In this document: one piece after another, positions 50,901-62,387 of the stretch
Layout: every line of letters starts with the position of its first letter
How positions within the stretch are numbered: the stretch's first letter is position 1
Source: Solenopsis invicta
Lineage: Eukaryota > Arthropoda > Insecta > Hymenoptera > Formicidae
Reading direction: 5' to 3'
DNA: 64,000 nucleotides
Assembly (NCBI RefSeq): GCF_016802725.1
Contig: NC_052665.1
Span: 12,282,501 to 12,346,500 of the forward strand
The notes under the pieces: model-generated
Database searches by the model: none
What the model was told of the DNA's origin: nothing
The model's input: the letters and a program-made list of their open reading frames with translations, nothing else
Position numbers and translations under genes: made by a program

Positions 50901-53900
50901 TAAAATGCAATGTGTCACACTGACAAAAAGTAAATGCATTTACTATAATTTAAATACAATTGGTAAGAAAGATGACGATAAGATCACTGATATCAACATG
51001 TCATTTTATTTCAAATTCATATTTCTTATGCAAAAACTAAAAATAAAATTAATCATCTGTACAAAATACTAACAAGTTAATGTATATGAGGATTCCTAGA
51101 AGCCTCTTACTTCGGTGTCATTTTTCTTTTATTTAATTTATACAAGTACGTTATGTTGTTGCACAAATTGTAATATACTCACTATTGTTTAAACTATGCA
51201 ATTTGCAAGAGAAAATGATGTAAATTTTATTTTTATTTTTAAAGTATTTATTTTTAACAGATTTTTTAAAAAAATGTCACGGATACATGAATTATGAGTT
51301 TTACTTCCTTAATTACTCAAACGATACGCCATTAACATATCGTGTTTTTTATTAGTATTAATAAAATGTAATGTTTAGTTTCCAAGAAGTAGGAGAATAT
51401 CGCTTTAGAAAATCTATGTCGGTATTCGCGACTTTCCTTTATAATTTATAATCATTTTGGTGCAAACTGTATTTAAATTATGATAACTGTAACCATTTCT
51501 TCTGTTAGTGTAACACATTATATGTTATTAATATCGACGTTACAGGAGTAATAACTACAAAAATGATGCTCCTGACCATAATTATTTTAACATTCAATTA
51601 TAATCATAGCACCAAATACTTTTCTCTCGGCGAGTAAAATATATTGTGTTGCCGCAGCGTCGACGTGAAAAGTTAATTATTGCTTATTTTAAGCTCTTAA
51701 CGTAGCAAAAAGAAAGTATATTGCGCATGTAAAATGAGAGCAATGCGGAAATCTGCATTTACTCTAAACTCGTTCGCTCACCTGCAGACCACTCGATGCC
51801 CACATGGCGCAGTTTGCATCGTCGCCCTCGCATTCACGCATATGACGCACTAGAAAACAAAAGTAACAACGAGACGCATTAGTTAGAGGCATGCGATAAT
51901 ATTGAACGGATCTTTATCGATTATCATATACGTATAATTAGTATAATATTATCGATGGATTGTAAATAAAAATCGAAGGAGAACAAAAAGAGGAGATCAC
52001 ACAGTCGCTTTTAATCACATTCATCACGGAGCCGTGACTCTTATTTTATTTGCATAGTTTTTACTCGCTTGCACGTGTAATGTCGTTAAATCTCACGTCG
52101 CATAGGATGTAACACGTCGTTGTTTAGCGAACGATACAGCCGCGATTGGCTACCATAATCGACATAACGTAATTAGGCGTCACTTTAATCGAAATATTAA
52201 TAGCTCGAGTCTCAGGAGGGTGGGCGAACACGTCAGGAATCGAAGGGTTGCAAGCGCCACTTTGTCGTCGTTATTAATCGACTTTTGCGACCGATTGGGC
52301 GGCCAATTCGTTCGGAAATTGCGACTTTTCCGGACGGCCGGCTATATTTTGCACGACACAGCCGCTTTGCTACCGTTATTTTCTTTATCGTGCAGCCTAA
52401 TAGTCCAATCTAGCGTAACGCAACGCAATGAATCGAGAAAATATACAGCATCTCTAGCATTCTCTTCTCTTTGGATTATATACGGAAAAAAAGTTTTGCT
52501 GAAATATCAAAAAATGTAGCTAATAGATACAGATTTGAAAATAACTTAATTAGACCATTAAAATAATTACTGTACAACGTTCAAGTATGACGAACAAGGC
52601 TGCAAAATGTTTTGGCAATCTAGCAACTAATTTCACTGTCCTACACAATTACTTTGATGGCGCAACAAAGTTATTTTCAGATCTGTATCCAGTTATATTT
52701 TTAGATGCGGCAAAACGTTCTTTCAGTGTAGTACGTTCTATCAAATTTGATCTAAAAAAATATTTTAAAAGAGGAGCATACATTTTTGTTAAATAGTTTC
52801 CATGAATTGAATATCGTAAAAATTCACAAAATATTATCGAGCACCGAGATTCACTTCGATGAAAAAGTGTTCTTCATTTAATTGTGTTACTCACATGACC
52901 AGTCCTAATTTTACTGTTTATCATATGATGTACTTGAAAAAAAATGTTCTAACATATACTGATTATTCCAGAAAATATCATAGCATGCTTTAATAATCGA
53001 ATCGGTAAGATGCTATCACGGAATGTAAGAAAAACCAAATTCCAAGGTATGTATTCTGTGCATGCTTTTTGTTCTTAACAATAGTTGTTGTTGCACAGCT
53101 TTTTTATCATATAAAGTATCTGCGCAACGACACCGACAACTATTTTTATATCACCTGACTGAGGTGATATTTTTCGCAATAAATTCTTGTCAGTGATATA
53201 AGATTCTTGTTAACCTTAAATTATTATTAAATTGCTCATCAATTTAATTTGTGATATTACACATTTCAGCTTTAGTTTTAAACTGCCTTTTAACATAGTA
53301 TTTATTACCGATGAAAATCAGAAAAACTTAACATTTTTTAAGAATTTCTTTTTTATCTTTGAAAATCATGAATTTTTTAAAATATATCTTAAAATATATA
53401 TTTTTATATTGATTACTTATATGACGCTTTTAAAATAAATGATTATGAAAGTTTCAGTAAAAGAAATGGTCTTAAATTGATAAACTTATTTTATTTTTAA
53501 AAACTCTACTTAATAGAATTTTTGAAAATTAAGATAAGAAATTAAGTGGATCCTATTCAGTCAAAGTACGTTACATACAATTATATTATATCTACATATA
53601 CATAGTATGCAAATATAATTTTCATTAAGCTCCTTTTTATTGATTAATTTTGATTCACGCTTACGTAGTTGCAGATACTTTGATGTAATTACTGTAGAGA
53701 TATATATGTATTTATCTAATATTCATATTTGGAAAGATATTTTATTTGTTCGTTAATAATAGAAATCGTATGTCAATGAAATTAAAAATTAATTTTAATT
53801 ATCTACTGCACGAACGGTATGACACAGTAACGTACACTGTGTTAATCTTTGAGAATCTTAAAAAGTAATGCGTAGGTCTAGCAGGAAGAAACAGCAACCG

Positions 53901-54164
53901 TATCGATGCCGATCCAAGCGGAAAGTTTTAGTTTTTTTTTCAATGACTATGTTCGTGACAGCCTCGAGTGATCACCAGAAAGGGAAATTTTACCATTCAA
54001 TTTCGCCATTTCGGAATGGTCGATTAAGCGGCTTATAATGCCTGCAGATATCTCTAAGAAAACCTGCGGTCTTAATATCACACTTTCGATTCACTTCTTA
54101 CCTCATCTTCTTGTGAAGATGCCAGCTCTGGTTCGTTCTCCTCTAGTTTTGTCATTAACTTGTC
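47954..54164 (-). CDS. C3HC4 RING-finger protein with Ser/Gly-rich middle and charged tail, 5' incomplete
   Basis: A probable ubiquitin ligase; partner and family name not recognised. Exons in transcript order: 54164-54102, 51849-51782, 50684-50570, 49281-49113, 49015-48873, 48532-48402, 48314-47954. Phases close and give 349 residues to the stop. The first exon starts in phase 0 after an acceptor, so the start lies further right. The RING is C-x2-C-x11-C-x-H-x3-C-x2-C-x17-C-x2-C at residues 22-67, split over two exons. Residues about 81-185 are Ser/Gly/Thr-rich and probably disordered. Then come an acidic/basic segment and a Lys/Glu/Arg tail of about 70 residues that should form one long charged helix. 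The least certain junction is the weak GTTCGT donor at 49112. Its introns hold repeat copies. Confidence 0.85.
49485..50125 (+). repeat. Diverged dispersed repeat, copy 2 (in RING gene intron)
   Basis: Same-orientation match to 42910-43445, with shared blocks AGAAAGAAATTGTTGAATAA and TTAAGAAAAATATTTTAATT. Non-coding. Confidence 0.65.
52480..52730. mobile_element. CACGGAAA-TIR element, copy C (in RING gene intron)
   Basis: Left end TACGGAAAAAAAGTTTTGCT with TACAGATTTGAAAATAACTT inside; right end TTATTTTCAGATCTGTATCC followed by GCGGCAAAACGTTCTTTCAG. Diverged termini but the same layout as copy D. Confidence 0.65.
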
Positions 54165-56041
54165 CTGAAAAAAAGAGAGAAATTTTTTTTTATTAAAATA
54201 TTGCATAAATAAATTTAGTTTAATCTTCTTTAGGAAGAAAATTTAATTATTAGGAAACAGTGTGCTTTGTTGCATGATGAAAGACTATTCGCCTTTAAAT
54301 AAGAACAATATTCTCTTACAAAAGGTGCATTTTGTTCTCGATTCAACGACGTGTAAAGTTTCACGAACACCGGAAGCGGAACAATTACAACAATTTGCTT
54401 ATCTATCAATTTTTACTCAGCATAACTGTTACTGTATTGCATTAAAAATAAAAAAGAAAGAAAAGTAGATCGTTATGCTCACGCGAGATGATGGTATGGG
54501 AGTACTACAAAAGTATCAGGTACTCCTGATTCCTACCAGTTTCCTTTCAAATCTAGTATAAGACTGATACTGCAAGAGGCTCTAGTGCAGCGCGCCATTC
54601 GCGACTTTCGGGCGCTCGACAATGGTCCCATCTTTTCTCGTGCCTATGCTCTGTCACTTGTATATCGTTCGAAGAGGTAAATTGTGATCAGTGTATAATT
54701 ACTCGATATTTCCTGTAATTTCCGCGAGTGCCGGTTGTTTTCATCAAACGCGTAATAATGCAGATGTAACGTGCACATCAATATTTCAATACTAGCGCTC
54801 GATAATTATATTTGACGAGTTTGTGTGTGCATTAATATTTTGTTATCTAATTATACTATGTATTTATATGTAATTTATTGTAATTAACAAAACATGTAAT
54901 TAACTTACAATTGAAACAAGATGAAGGTACAAGAAGAAGTGACGATCAGAAGTATAAGCAGTTCGTATATATTTAACATTATAAAAAAACTGTTAACCAC
55001 CAGCGTCGGATCAAAACTAGATCGTGCAATTGCTTGCGTGAATTTTCCAATCGGCAACCGGCGCACGTGATCGTGTTGAGTGCAATTTTGTTTCGTTAAT
55101 AATAGACGACGTCATATACGTCGACGTGATTTATACTAACGACGCTAATGAGTAATAAAAGTGCTACAAATATATAATTGGACTCCGGTGACAATTAAGC
55201 AATGATGGATGATTCGTTAAACAAGAAACGAATTTGGCAAACATGCCGGCTCGGAGCATAATAACGGGAGCATTTGTTTTCGCAACGTCCTAGGATTGCG
55301 TAAGCAACAATCGACAATACTGTGCACTTTCGACTCTCCTTTTACTCTTGTTTACGTCAATTGACGCAAATCTTTCTCAGATATTTTAATTGTAAACAAC
55401 CAGTGTAATCATACGTAGTGTGCATCTCTTTTCATCCAACCGGAACGTTGCATCCGCTCCGAAGTGCCCCGATATGATTTGAAATCAGGTAATCAGGACG
55501 CGTAACGCATTCTGCACGGAAAATACATTCACGCATCCACTTCTACGGTACGATAGACTTCTGATATGGTAGGCACGCCAAGTGGCATGCTTTTCTGTGA
55601 TAAATCGAGTTTTCTATAGCGAAATTAATACCCTTTTAAAGGGCCTTTTTTTCACAAGCGTAAGTTGGGTCGGTGTAACTAGCACGAGAATCGAGGACGC
55701 GCATTGCTTTCACCTTATACTTAAGATTGCGACAACTAGATTCAGTGACTCCTTAAAACAGTTTCTCCTACGCATCCCAAAATTTAATTCGTGTAAAGAA
55801 GTACGTTATCTTAAACATGATAATTATCTAAATTGCACGGAGTTTTGAAATAACTCTCTTCCTCTTTCTCTCTCTTTTCCCTCCTTTCTCTGTCTCAATT
55901 GTTTCAACTTAATTATTTATGGTATTCTCGCGGTGTGTGTATCTTTATACTTGTATTATGCACTCAAAGATCAGTTTATTCATATACTATGCACACATAC
56001 ACTATCATGTACTATCACACACGTATATAAACTCACATTTC

Positions 56042-56050
<9 letters not shown>

Positions 56051-56088
<38 letters not shown>
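56051..56088 (+). repeat. (AT)n microsatellite
   Basis: About 19 TA units. Confidence 0.9.
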
Positions 56089-56089
<1 letters not shown>

Positions 56090-56580
56090 CATTTTTTTTA
56101 TTTTCTGTACTTATATATTTTGTTTACATCTTATGTTAAGATAAATGTTTTGTTAGCACTGACAGGATACTATTTCCTAAGGCACGTGATAAATAATATT
56201 TTGCACAAACGTTGTTTTTAGACATCTTCTCTTCATATAATTAAATCTTTCGCATTTGAGAAAATTTTCATTACTTTTATTAGTATAAAAAAATTTTATC
56301 GAAGATTCTTACGTATACTTTTAACTAACATTTCTAAAAAGTATTTATACGATTGTTAATTTTAAAAATTGTATATAAGTATTATAACTAATTATAGCCG
56401 ACAAAATCAGAAAAATGCATGTTTTCATACAACAATTCATAACTTTCAAGCACAAAAGTGATTTAAGGAAAAATACTTTGCTACTTTAAACTACATGACA
56501 TTTCAAACTATTCAAGAAAATAGTTCAAATGTCAGATATTCAAACAGTTGAGTTATTCATAAAGTGACATACTTTAATGC

Positions 56581-56813
56581 ACACGGAAAGAACAATTTTG
56601 CTGAAATACGGATCTGAAAATAATTATGTCGAACTATTTAAAAAAATGTATCTGATGTTTAACTTAATTCCTAGAATGTCAAAACTGTTTGCAGCAACAT
56701 TCTCATGCATGGACATCTTACACAATTATTTTGATTATTCAACATAAAATTATTTTCTGATGTGTATTTAGCTAATCTTTTAGATGTTACAATAAAATTG
56801 TTCTTTCCGTGCA
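56581..56813. mobile_element. CACGGAAA-TIR element, copy D (best preserved)
   Basis: Left end CACGGAAAGAACAATTTTGC with TACGGATCTGAAAATAATTA inside; right end TAAAATTGTTCTTTCCGTGC preceded by TTATTTTCTGATGTGTATTT. The ends are long inverted repeats (about 50 bases with interruptions). About 233 bp, non-coding. Confidence 0.8.
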
Positions 56814-57643
56814 TGAATAGTTGTAAAATAAATATAATTACAAATAATACTTCAAAATCTGTCACATCGAGCATTATAGCGTATTAAACATTACTTTAAG
56901 AAAAAAATTATATTTAAACTAAAAAAAAATTACTTTAAATCACGATACATGTTTCAATCTTACTTTATCTTTTTTAGTGCAGATATAAAGAAAATTAAGA
57001 ACGTAACATTTAAATTTCTTTCTTTAAAAATACTTAAATTGGTAGACTAGTTAAATTACAAATAAGTCTAGATATCGCTTCTATGATTTATAATTTTCTT
57101 AACCATCTTTTTAATCAACGTGAAATATGCGTGCCAAAATGTCGGTTAATAAAATATAATTAACTATTGCATTTACATTTTAAACAATGCATTTATTAAT
57201 ATAATATATACAAAAACCTCAAACTAATTAAAAAAACATTTTCAAATGTTATTTATTAACATTCAACTCAAATATAATAGCGATGTGTCTTGCACTTCAA
57301 TTCAAAATTATCGTTTAAATTTTAATTTTTGTTCAATAGTTCATGAAATTTCTTTAATGTGAACGAAAATTAGTGAAAAATAAAAAAATAAAAATGTACA
57401 GGCATAAAACAAGCGCTTATTTAATAGATAAATAAAATCACTTGTGATCCAAGAGAGTTTTTCAAGATAAAGGATATGTACGAATTTCAAAACTGCAACG
57501 CACTAGAACTGTTCCCTAGATGCCAAATTTTTTTTTTAGCAAAGGAGACCGTTATTTGGCCAAGTATTCGTAATATTTTAAAGAAAAGAAGTGCACGTCA
57601 TTTGTGTAAGGAATGATAAAGCTATTAATCACTCCATCAATCA

Positions 57644-57671
57644 ATCTCTCTCTCTCTCTCTCTCTCTCTCT
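57644..57671 (+). repeat. (TC)n microsatellite
   Basis: About 14 TC units. Confidence 0.9.
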
Positions 57672-58974
57672 ATTTATCTATTTCCTGATTACCACATTGG
57701 AAAGTATTCTTTGTTTCTTTTGTGTCCGGAAATACCGCAAACGTTCCCAATATTCAAAGAATTGTGTCGCAAAAAATGCATTCCCAGTGTCATCAAACCG
57801 GTGCAAACCGCGAAAGCACGTTAATGCAGAGTAACGCCAATTATGTCGATAATAAAAAGGCAGACGTTTTGCCATAACGGTTGTGTACAAGACGATGACC
57901 GACATTGCGAAAGTCCAATCACTTTATATTATCCTAGTTCACTCCTCTCACCTGCTAACGGTTTGTCAGAAAATATAACGTTTCTTCGAGCAAAAATTTC
58001 TTCTTTGAACAGATCCGTATCGACGGTATCGTTAATCCACGCTGATATAACCGTCACGATTGTTTACTCAGTGGAATGCCATTGGCGAATGGTCGGGTGG
58101 AAAAAAAGGTGAGTTTCATGGCGAAAGTGTAAACGGCAACCTATTTCTCGAGAGACTACTTGAAAATGTGTTTAATTATCCCGTTGCGCAATCGTGAAAT
58201 AAATCCCTGAGAGCTCCGGTCGTAAATAATATTTAGAGCCTTTCACTAATCGTAAAAATTGTTCGTTCCACCTTTATCCATTTAAGCGCATTCATAGTTT
58301 TGCACCGACAAGTATCATGCTTTAAAATTCTGGATTCGACATCTACCGTCGAGTGGTAACGATACTTTTATCGAACATACTTTTTATTTTTTTTAATACT
58401 CAAAACATTCTGTGTAAAATAATTAAAACTATTTTGCTCGATATGAATTTTACGTATAAAAGTCGTTCGCTTTCGACGTGTTGTCGTTCGCTGAGTGTAA
58501 GGTTGAAGGGGTTGCAAAGTGCAACCGAGCAAGCAAACTCAACAGCCACTTAACGTCTTCCGTTTAAGCTTAATTACGACGAAACACGGCATCACGTGCG
58601 TTGCCGAAGTAGAAAGAACGGCGAATTATTTCTGCGTCTTTTTCTTGGCGTCGTGTCGATACACGCTACCAAACGGATATAGATACGAGATAATTTGGCG
58701 TGTTCGTTCTCAAGTTTATACTCGACGTCAAAATTATGGCGTCCATTGTCCGATAATTAACTCATTTGAACAGAATAGTTTAATCAGAAACGTTCTAAAT
58801 TATTAAAATGTTGATAGGTTGTGTGTGTGATAGAGACGATGATCTCTTTTCCGAACCACAGGAGCTAAAGAAGGATACTTTAAATGGAACGTAAAGGTGT
58901 TGGAGATTAACATAGGTTGGAGAAAAATATTTACCCTTTAGATAAATGTAAGTGCTTTTGCGTGTTCGCGAAAT

Positions 58975-59170
58975 CGAGCAATGTTCCCGCGTGGCCGTGT
59001 TCCGCGTCGAAACATTTTGCGCGCGACGGCGACGCGGGGAGTTAAAGGGATTCCTCGATAGGGTGGGTATCTCGCACCGTCGATCTCCGCCGGGCGGACG
59101 ACACGCGACATAACGTGACCATCGTCAGGTTCAATGACGACGACCGCGGCGATTGGTCGAGGCCGACCAG
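58975..59170. promoter_or_regulatory. CpG-rich patch, possible divergent promoter
   Basis: The most CpG-dense stretch in the right half of the window, lying between the minus-strand RING gene and the plus-strand lipase gene, both of which lack a visible first exon. No clear TATA. Role inferred only from composition and position. Confidence 0.3.
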
Positions 59171-59438
59171 GTCGCCGTCGTTGGCATTATGCACAATTTA
59201 ATACGTAAAACAAAACGCGCGAAGGGCTGAGCCAATTTGTTCGTTCGAAATATATTACGTGCCAATCGCGTTATCAAATGGATTCTTGAACCTGGTTGAG
59301 GAACAAAAATATCAACTGGATTTAATATTTGTTTGCAATTGTTCGATTGAATTGCCACTGACACCTTGTATAATTGCGAAATTGAAATTAATCAATTCGG
59401 ATTTCTGTTAAATTTACCTCTTCATCTTTCTGTTACAG

Positions 59439-62387
59439 GAGACACTCTAATACATCTGACTCTGCTTCCCACCGGTACGTGCTTCTATTGCTGTCCTATC
59501 CAGTTGAACCGGGACGTTCAATTTCTATTGTATACCAGGTACACGTTATTCGCGAATCAGAATCACCGTCACGCAATAATATATTTGAAGCGCTTCAGTA
59601 ATACATAACGTTCCTACCTATATTATTATTATTATTGAGACTGAGGATATTAAACGGAAATTAATAATAAAATTCACTGGAAATTTTGCTAATCTGTTCG
59701 TCAGAGAAACATAAGTTATTCTGATAAACAGATCAGTTAATTAATCATTGAAATTTGAAGTTTTCCGATAAATCATCGTCGAGCGTTAAATTTCACGACT
59801 ATACCACTCGAAAGTATTCCGTACTCAATAATTATTTAGGTAAATTTATAAACATTTACATAATTCCCCATGTAACTGTGCGCCGCATATTTGCCGAATT
59901 TAAAACATAGCTTTTAAGAAAAATCCAAAAATGTAATATCACAAAAATTAAATTATAACATCAATTTTAATAATTTTTGCGCTTACTCGCATCTTTACGA
60001 TATTACATTTCCTGGTTCTTCTTAAAAGCCATGTTTTAAGTCCGGCGCTCGGTTTGGGGAATCTTGTAAATGTTTATAAATTCACCTAGAAAATAATTGA
60101 GGACTAAGAACTACTTTCGACTGGCATAGCCATTGTCGTTGTATAGCTTGATACATTTCCCGGTGATATTAGGATTTTGTTAATATTATAAATTCCATCA
60201 AATTTTGCTCATCATAGCGACATTTTTCTTGCGTTTCGCATTAATTCATGACAGGCGGAATCCAATATATCCAAACGTACTGGATATTAATGATGCCACA
60301 GCGTTGCAGAAGAGTTACTTCAACACTAAACACCCGACTATCGTTTACATTCACGGATACAGCGATAGTAGTTTGGGAAAAGGTCCTATTGCTATACGAA
60401 ATGGTACGTACTTAATAAAATATCCAAAACCAATAGCTACCAGTTCGTATACGCCACGAAGTTATCATTTGCGAGAAACTTGCATTCGCGTAAATACACA
60501 AAGAGAGTAGCGTTTTGCGCCAGAACTCGCTTCAGGCACTGGAAGAAGTTTCAAGAATCTCTAAAAAGTTTTTTGAAATAAATTTTACCTCGTTTCATAC
60601 AGAACTTCGATGATAACAAATGTATGAAGGCATTTCCAGCTTTCTGGTAAGCGCGTGATACCATAGCGATGTATCGTTCTGAATACCAAAGTAGCTTTTT
60701 AAAAGTCATCACGATGCCTTCGTTTTTCTTTCCGCTCGTAAAGTTCGAGGTGAGCGAGTAGGCTAGATCTATTAGTAACTACATGATCTACGGATCTATC
60801 TTGCTAAACCTCAAGAGGTACTGTCAGGATGACGAATAGTGGACACCGTAACTTGTCACAATAAATTGCCAAGTTTCCACTCTTCAGCCCACCAGTCGAT
60901 CCAATTCAACTTTCAGCAGCCCCAAAGGTGCCGTCTTTGTTTATTTGCGGGTTGTTTGCGGGAGAAAAGAAAAATTTTGCCCCTTGCTTAATAATTTTTT
61001 TCTAAATTTCTACAAATAAAGCTTAAATTGTTGAGTTATCGAGCGAAAGTTACGATGCGATTGAACGACAATTTTTTTAATATTTTTTTTATTATGTGTA
61101 CGAAGACTTCAGCACTTTAAAGAATTTCTATTTCTATGTTTGAATAATTTATACAAAAAGGTATGTACACTTCATAAATTCTCAAGAAGACGTTTTTTTT
61201 TCCTTTTCTCACTGAAATACTGTTCGTGAGATGCGAGAAAATCGCAAACGTTCTCGAATTTATAAACGCTAGTATAGCTTTATAACAAAAAAATTAACTT
61301 TTAGACTCGAATTATAACGTTTGTTTCAGCTTATCTCCGTCGTGGGAACTATAACGTGATATTGATAGAGTGGCCCAAATTGGCGGTCTTACCATGGTAC
61401 ATAACGGCAGTGAGAAATGCCAAAGTCGTCGGACCTTACATAGCGCACATGCTAAGTTGGCTAGACGCACAGAAAGCTGTCTCTTTATCCAAAATTCACG
61501 TGATCGGCTTTAGCTTGGGCGCGGAAGTTGCCGGTTTTATGGGGAAGGCCCTGGCACCTCGTAAGGTTAGATATTGTAGAATCTTCTAATAACGATCAGT
61601 TACACCGCATTGCACGTTCGCTCGACTAATCGAAGGCCGCATTATCGGAAGCGCATTAGTGCCAGGAGTTTCATTCGAGGCGCGATATCGACACAACCAC
61701 TAGACTATACGTCACGTGTGTGTATGTTGAGAAATGCGCTTTTAGATAGGTAGAATCACTGGATTGGACCCGGCTTATCCGTTGTACATGGATAGTGGAG
61801 AGGACGGTCACTTGACGAAGGCCGACGCTACCTTCGTCGACGTCATTCACACTGACGGCGGTCACTTTGGATTCCCTCATCCACTTGGTCACGTCGATTT
61901 TTACCCGAACGGCGGCAGGAGACGACAACCTGGCTGCGATTTGAAGAGCCTTCTTCGCAGAGGCTTCAGGAGAATCGTAAATCAATACAGTGAGTGATTC
62001 GTTGCGATATCGAGCCACGCGCGTTCGCCGGCTGAGAGATCTTCTTTATTCGGAAAAACTTGCTCTTCTTCCTCTTTTAATATCATGTTTTTACCAATTG
62101 TTACATTCCCGTCGAAAGTGTCGCTAAGTATCGTCGCTTTTTGTTTAGTTACCTGCGGACACAACCGAGCCTGGCGTTATTACGCGGAATCAGTGGATAA
62201 CCCCTACGGGTTTCCCGCGAGTCGGTGCCCAAAATGGCGACCCGGAATTGAGGCGAACTGCAGGTGGAAACCTGAGAGTTACATGGGTTTCAAGTGTGAC
62301 CACAAGACTCGAGGAAAGTTTTACTTGAGCACGAACTCACGGTCACCGTTCGCCACGAATCTGACAGGTTATAAACTTGGCAAATGA
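59439..62387 (+). CDS. Pancreatic-lipase/phospholipase A1-family lipase, 5' incomplete
   Basis: A secreted alpha/beta-hydrolase acting on acylglycerols or phospholipids. Exons: 59439-59538, 60255-60403, 61330-61565, 61746-61989, 62149-62387, in continuous phase to TGA, giving about 322 residues from the first visible exon. That exon starts in phase 1 after an acceptor, so an upstream exon with the signal peptide is missing. Family marks: CFYCCPI near the start, HGYSDSS (oxyanion region), the nucleophile elbow GFSLGAEVAGF (Ser at about 145 of the visible part), GLDPAYP (Asp about 170), HTDGG, and CGHNRAW (His about 248). The cysteines bounding the lid are 19 residues apart, near pancreatic-lipase length and longer than a typical short phospholipase A1 lid. 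Intron 1 carries a foldback element. Confidence 0.92.
59796..60131. mobile_element. Foldback element, about 330 bp (in lipase intron)
   Basis: Arms of over 100 bases pair: 59796-59950 against 59985-60131. Matched blocks include AATTTATAAACATTTACA and its complement, TTAAAACATAGCTTTTAAGA / TCTTAAAAGCCATGTTTTAA, and CTCGAAAGTA / TACTTTCGA. No coding frame. Confidence 0.8.

Larger units (their letters stand above)
54165..58974. other. Unassigned region between RING and lipase genes
   Basis: It should contain the 5' exon(s) of the RING gene, but none could be chosen with confidence. A plus-strand donor-like AAAAAAAG/GTGAGT lies at about 58109. One repeat copy and two microsatellites are annotated separately. 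Otherwise nothing is recognisable. Confidence 0.4.

Noticed and set aside
54580..54660. Minus-strand ATG frame as the first exon of the RING gene
   Set aside because: Its only nearby donor leaves the wrong phase for the exon at 54164, so it cannot be joined with confidence.
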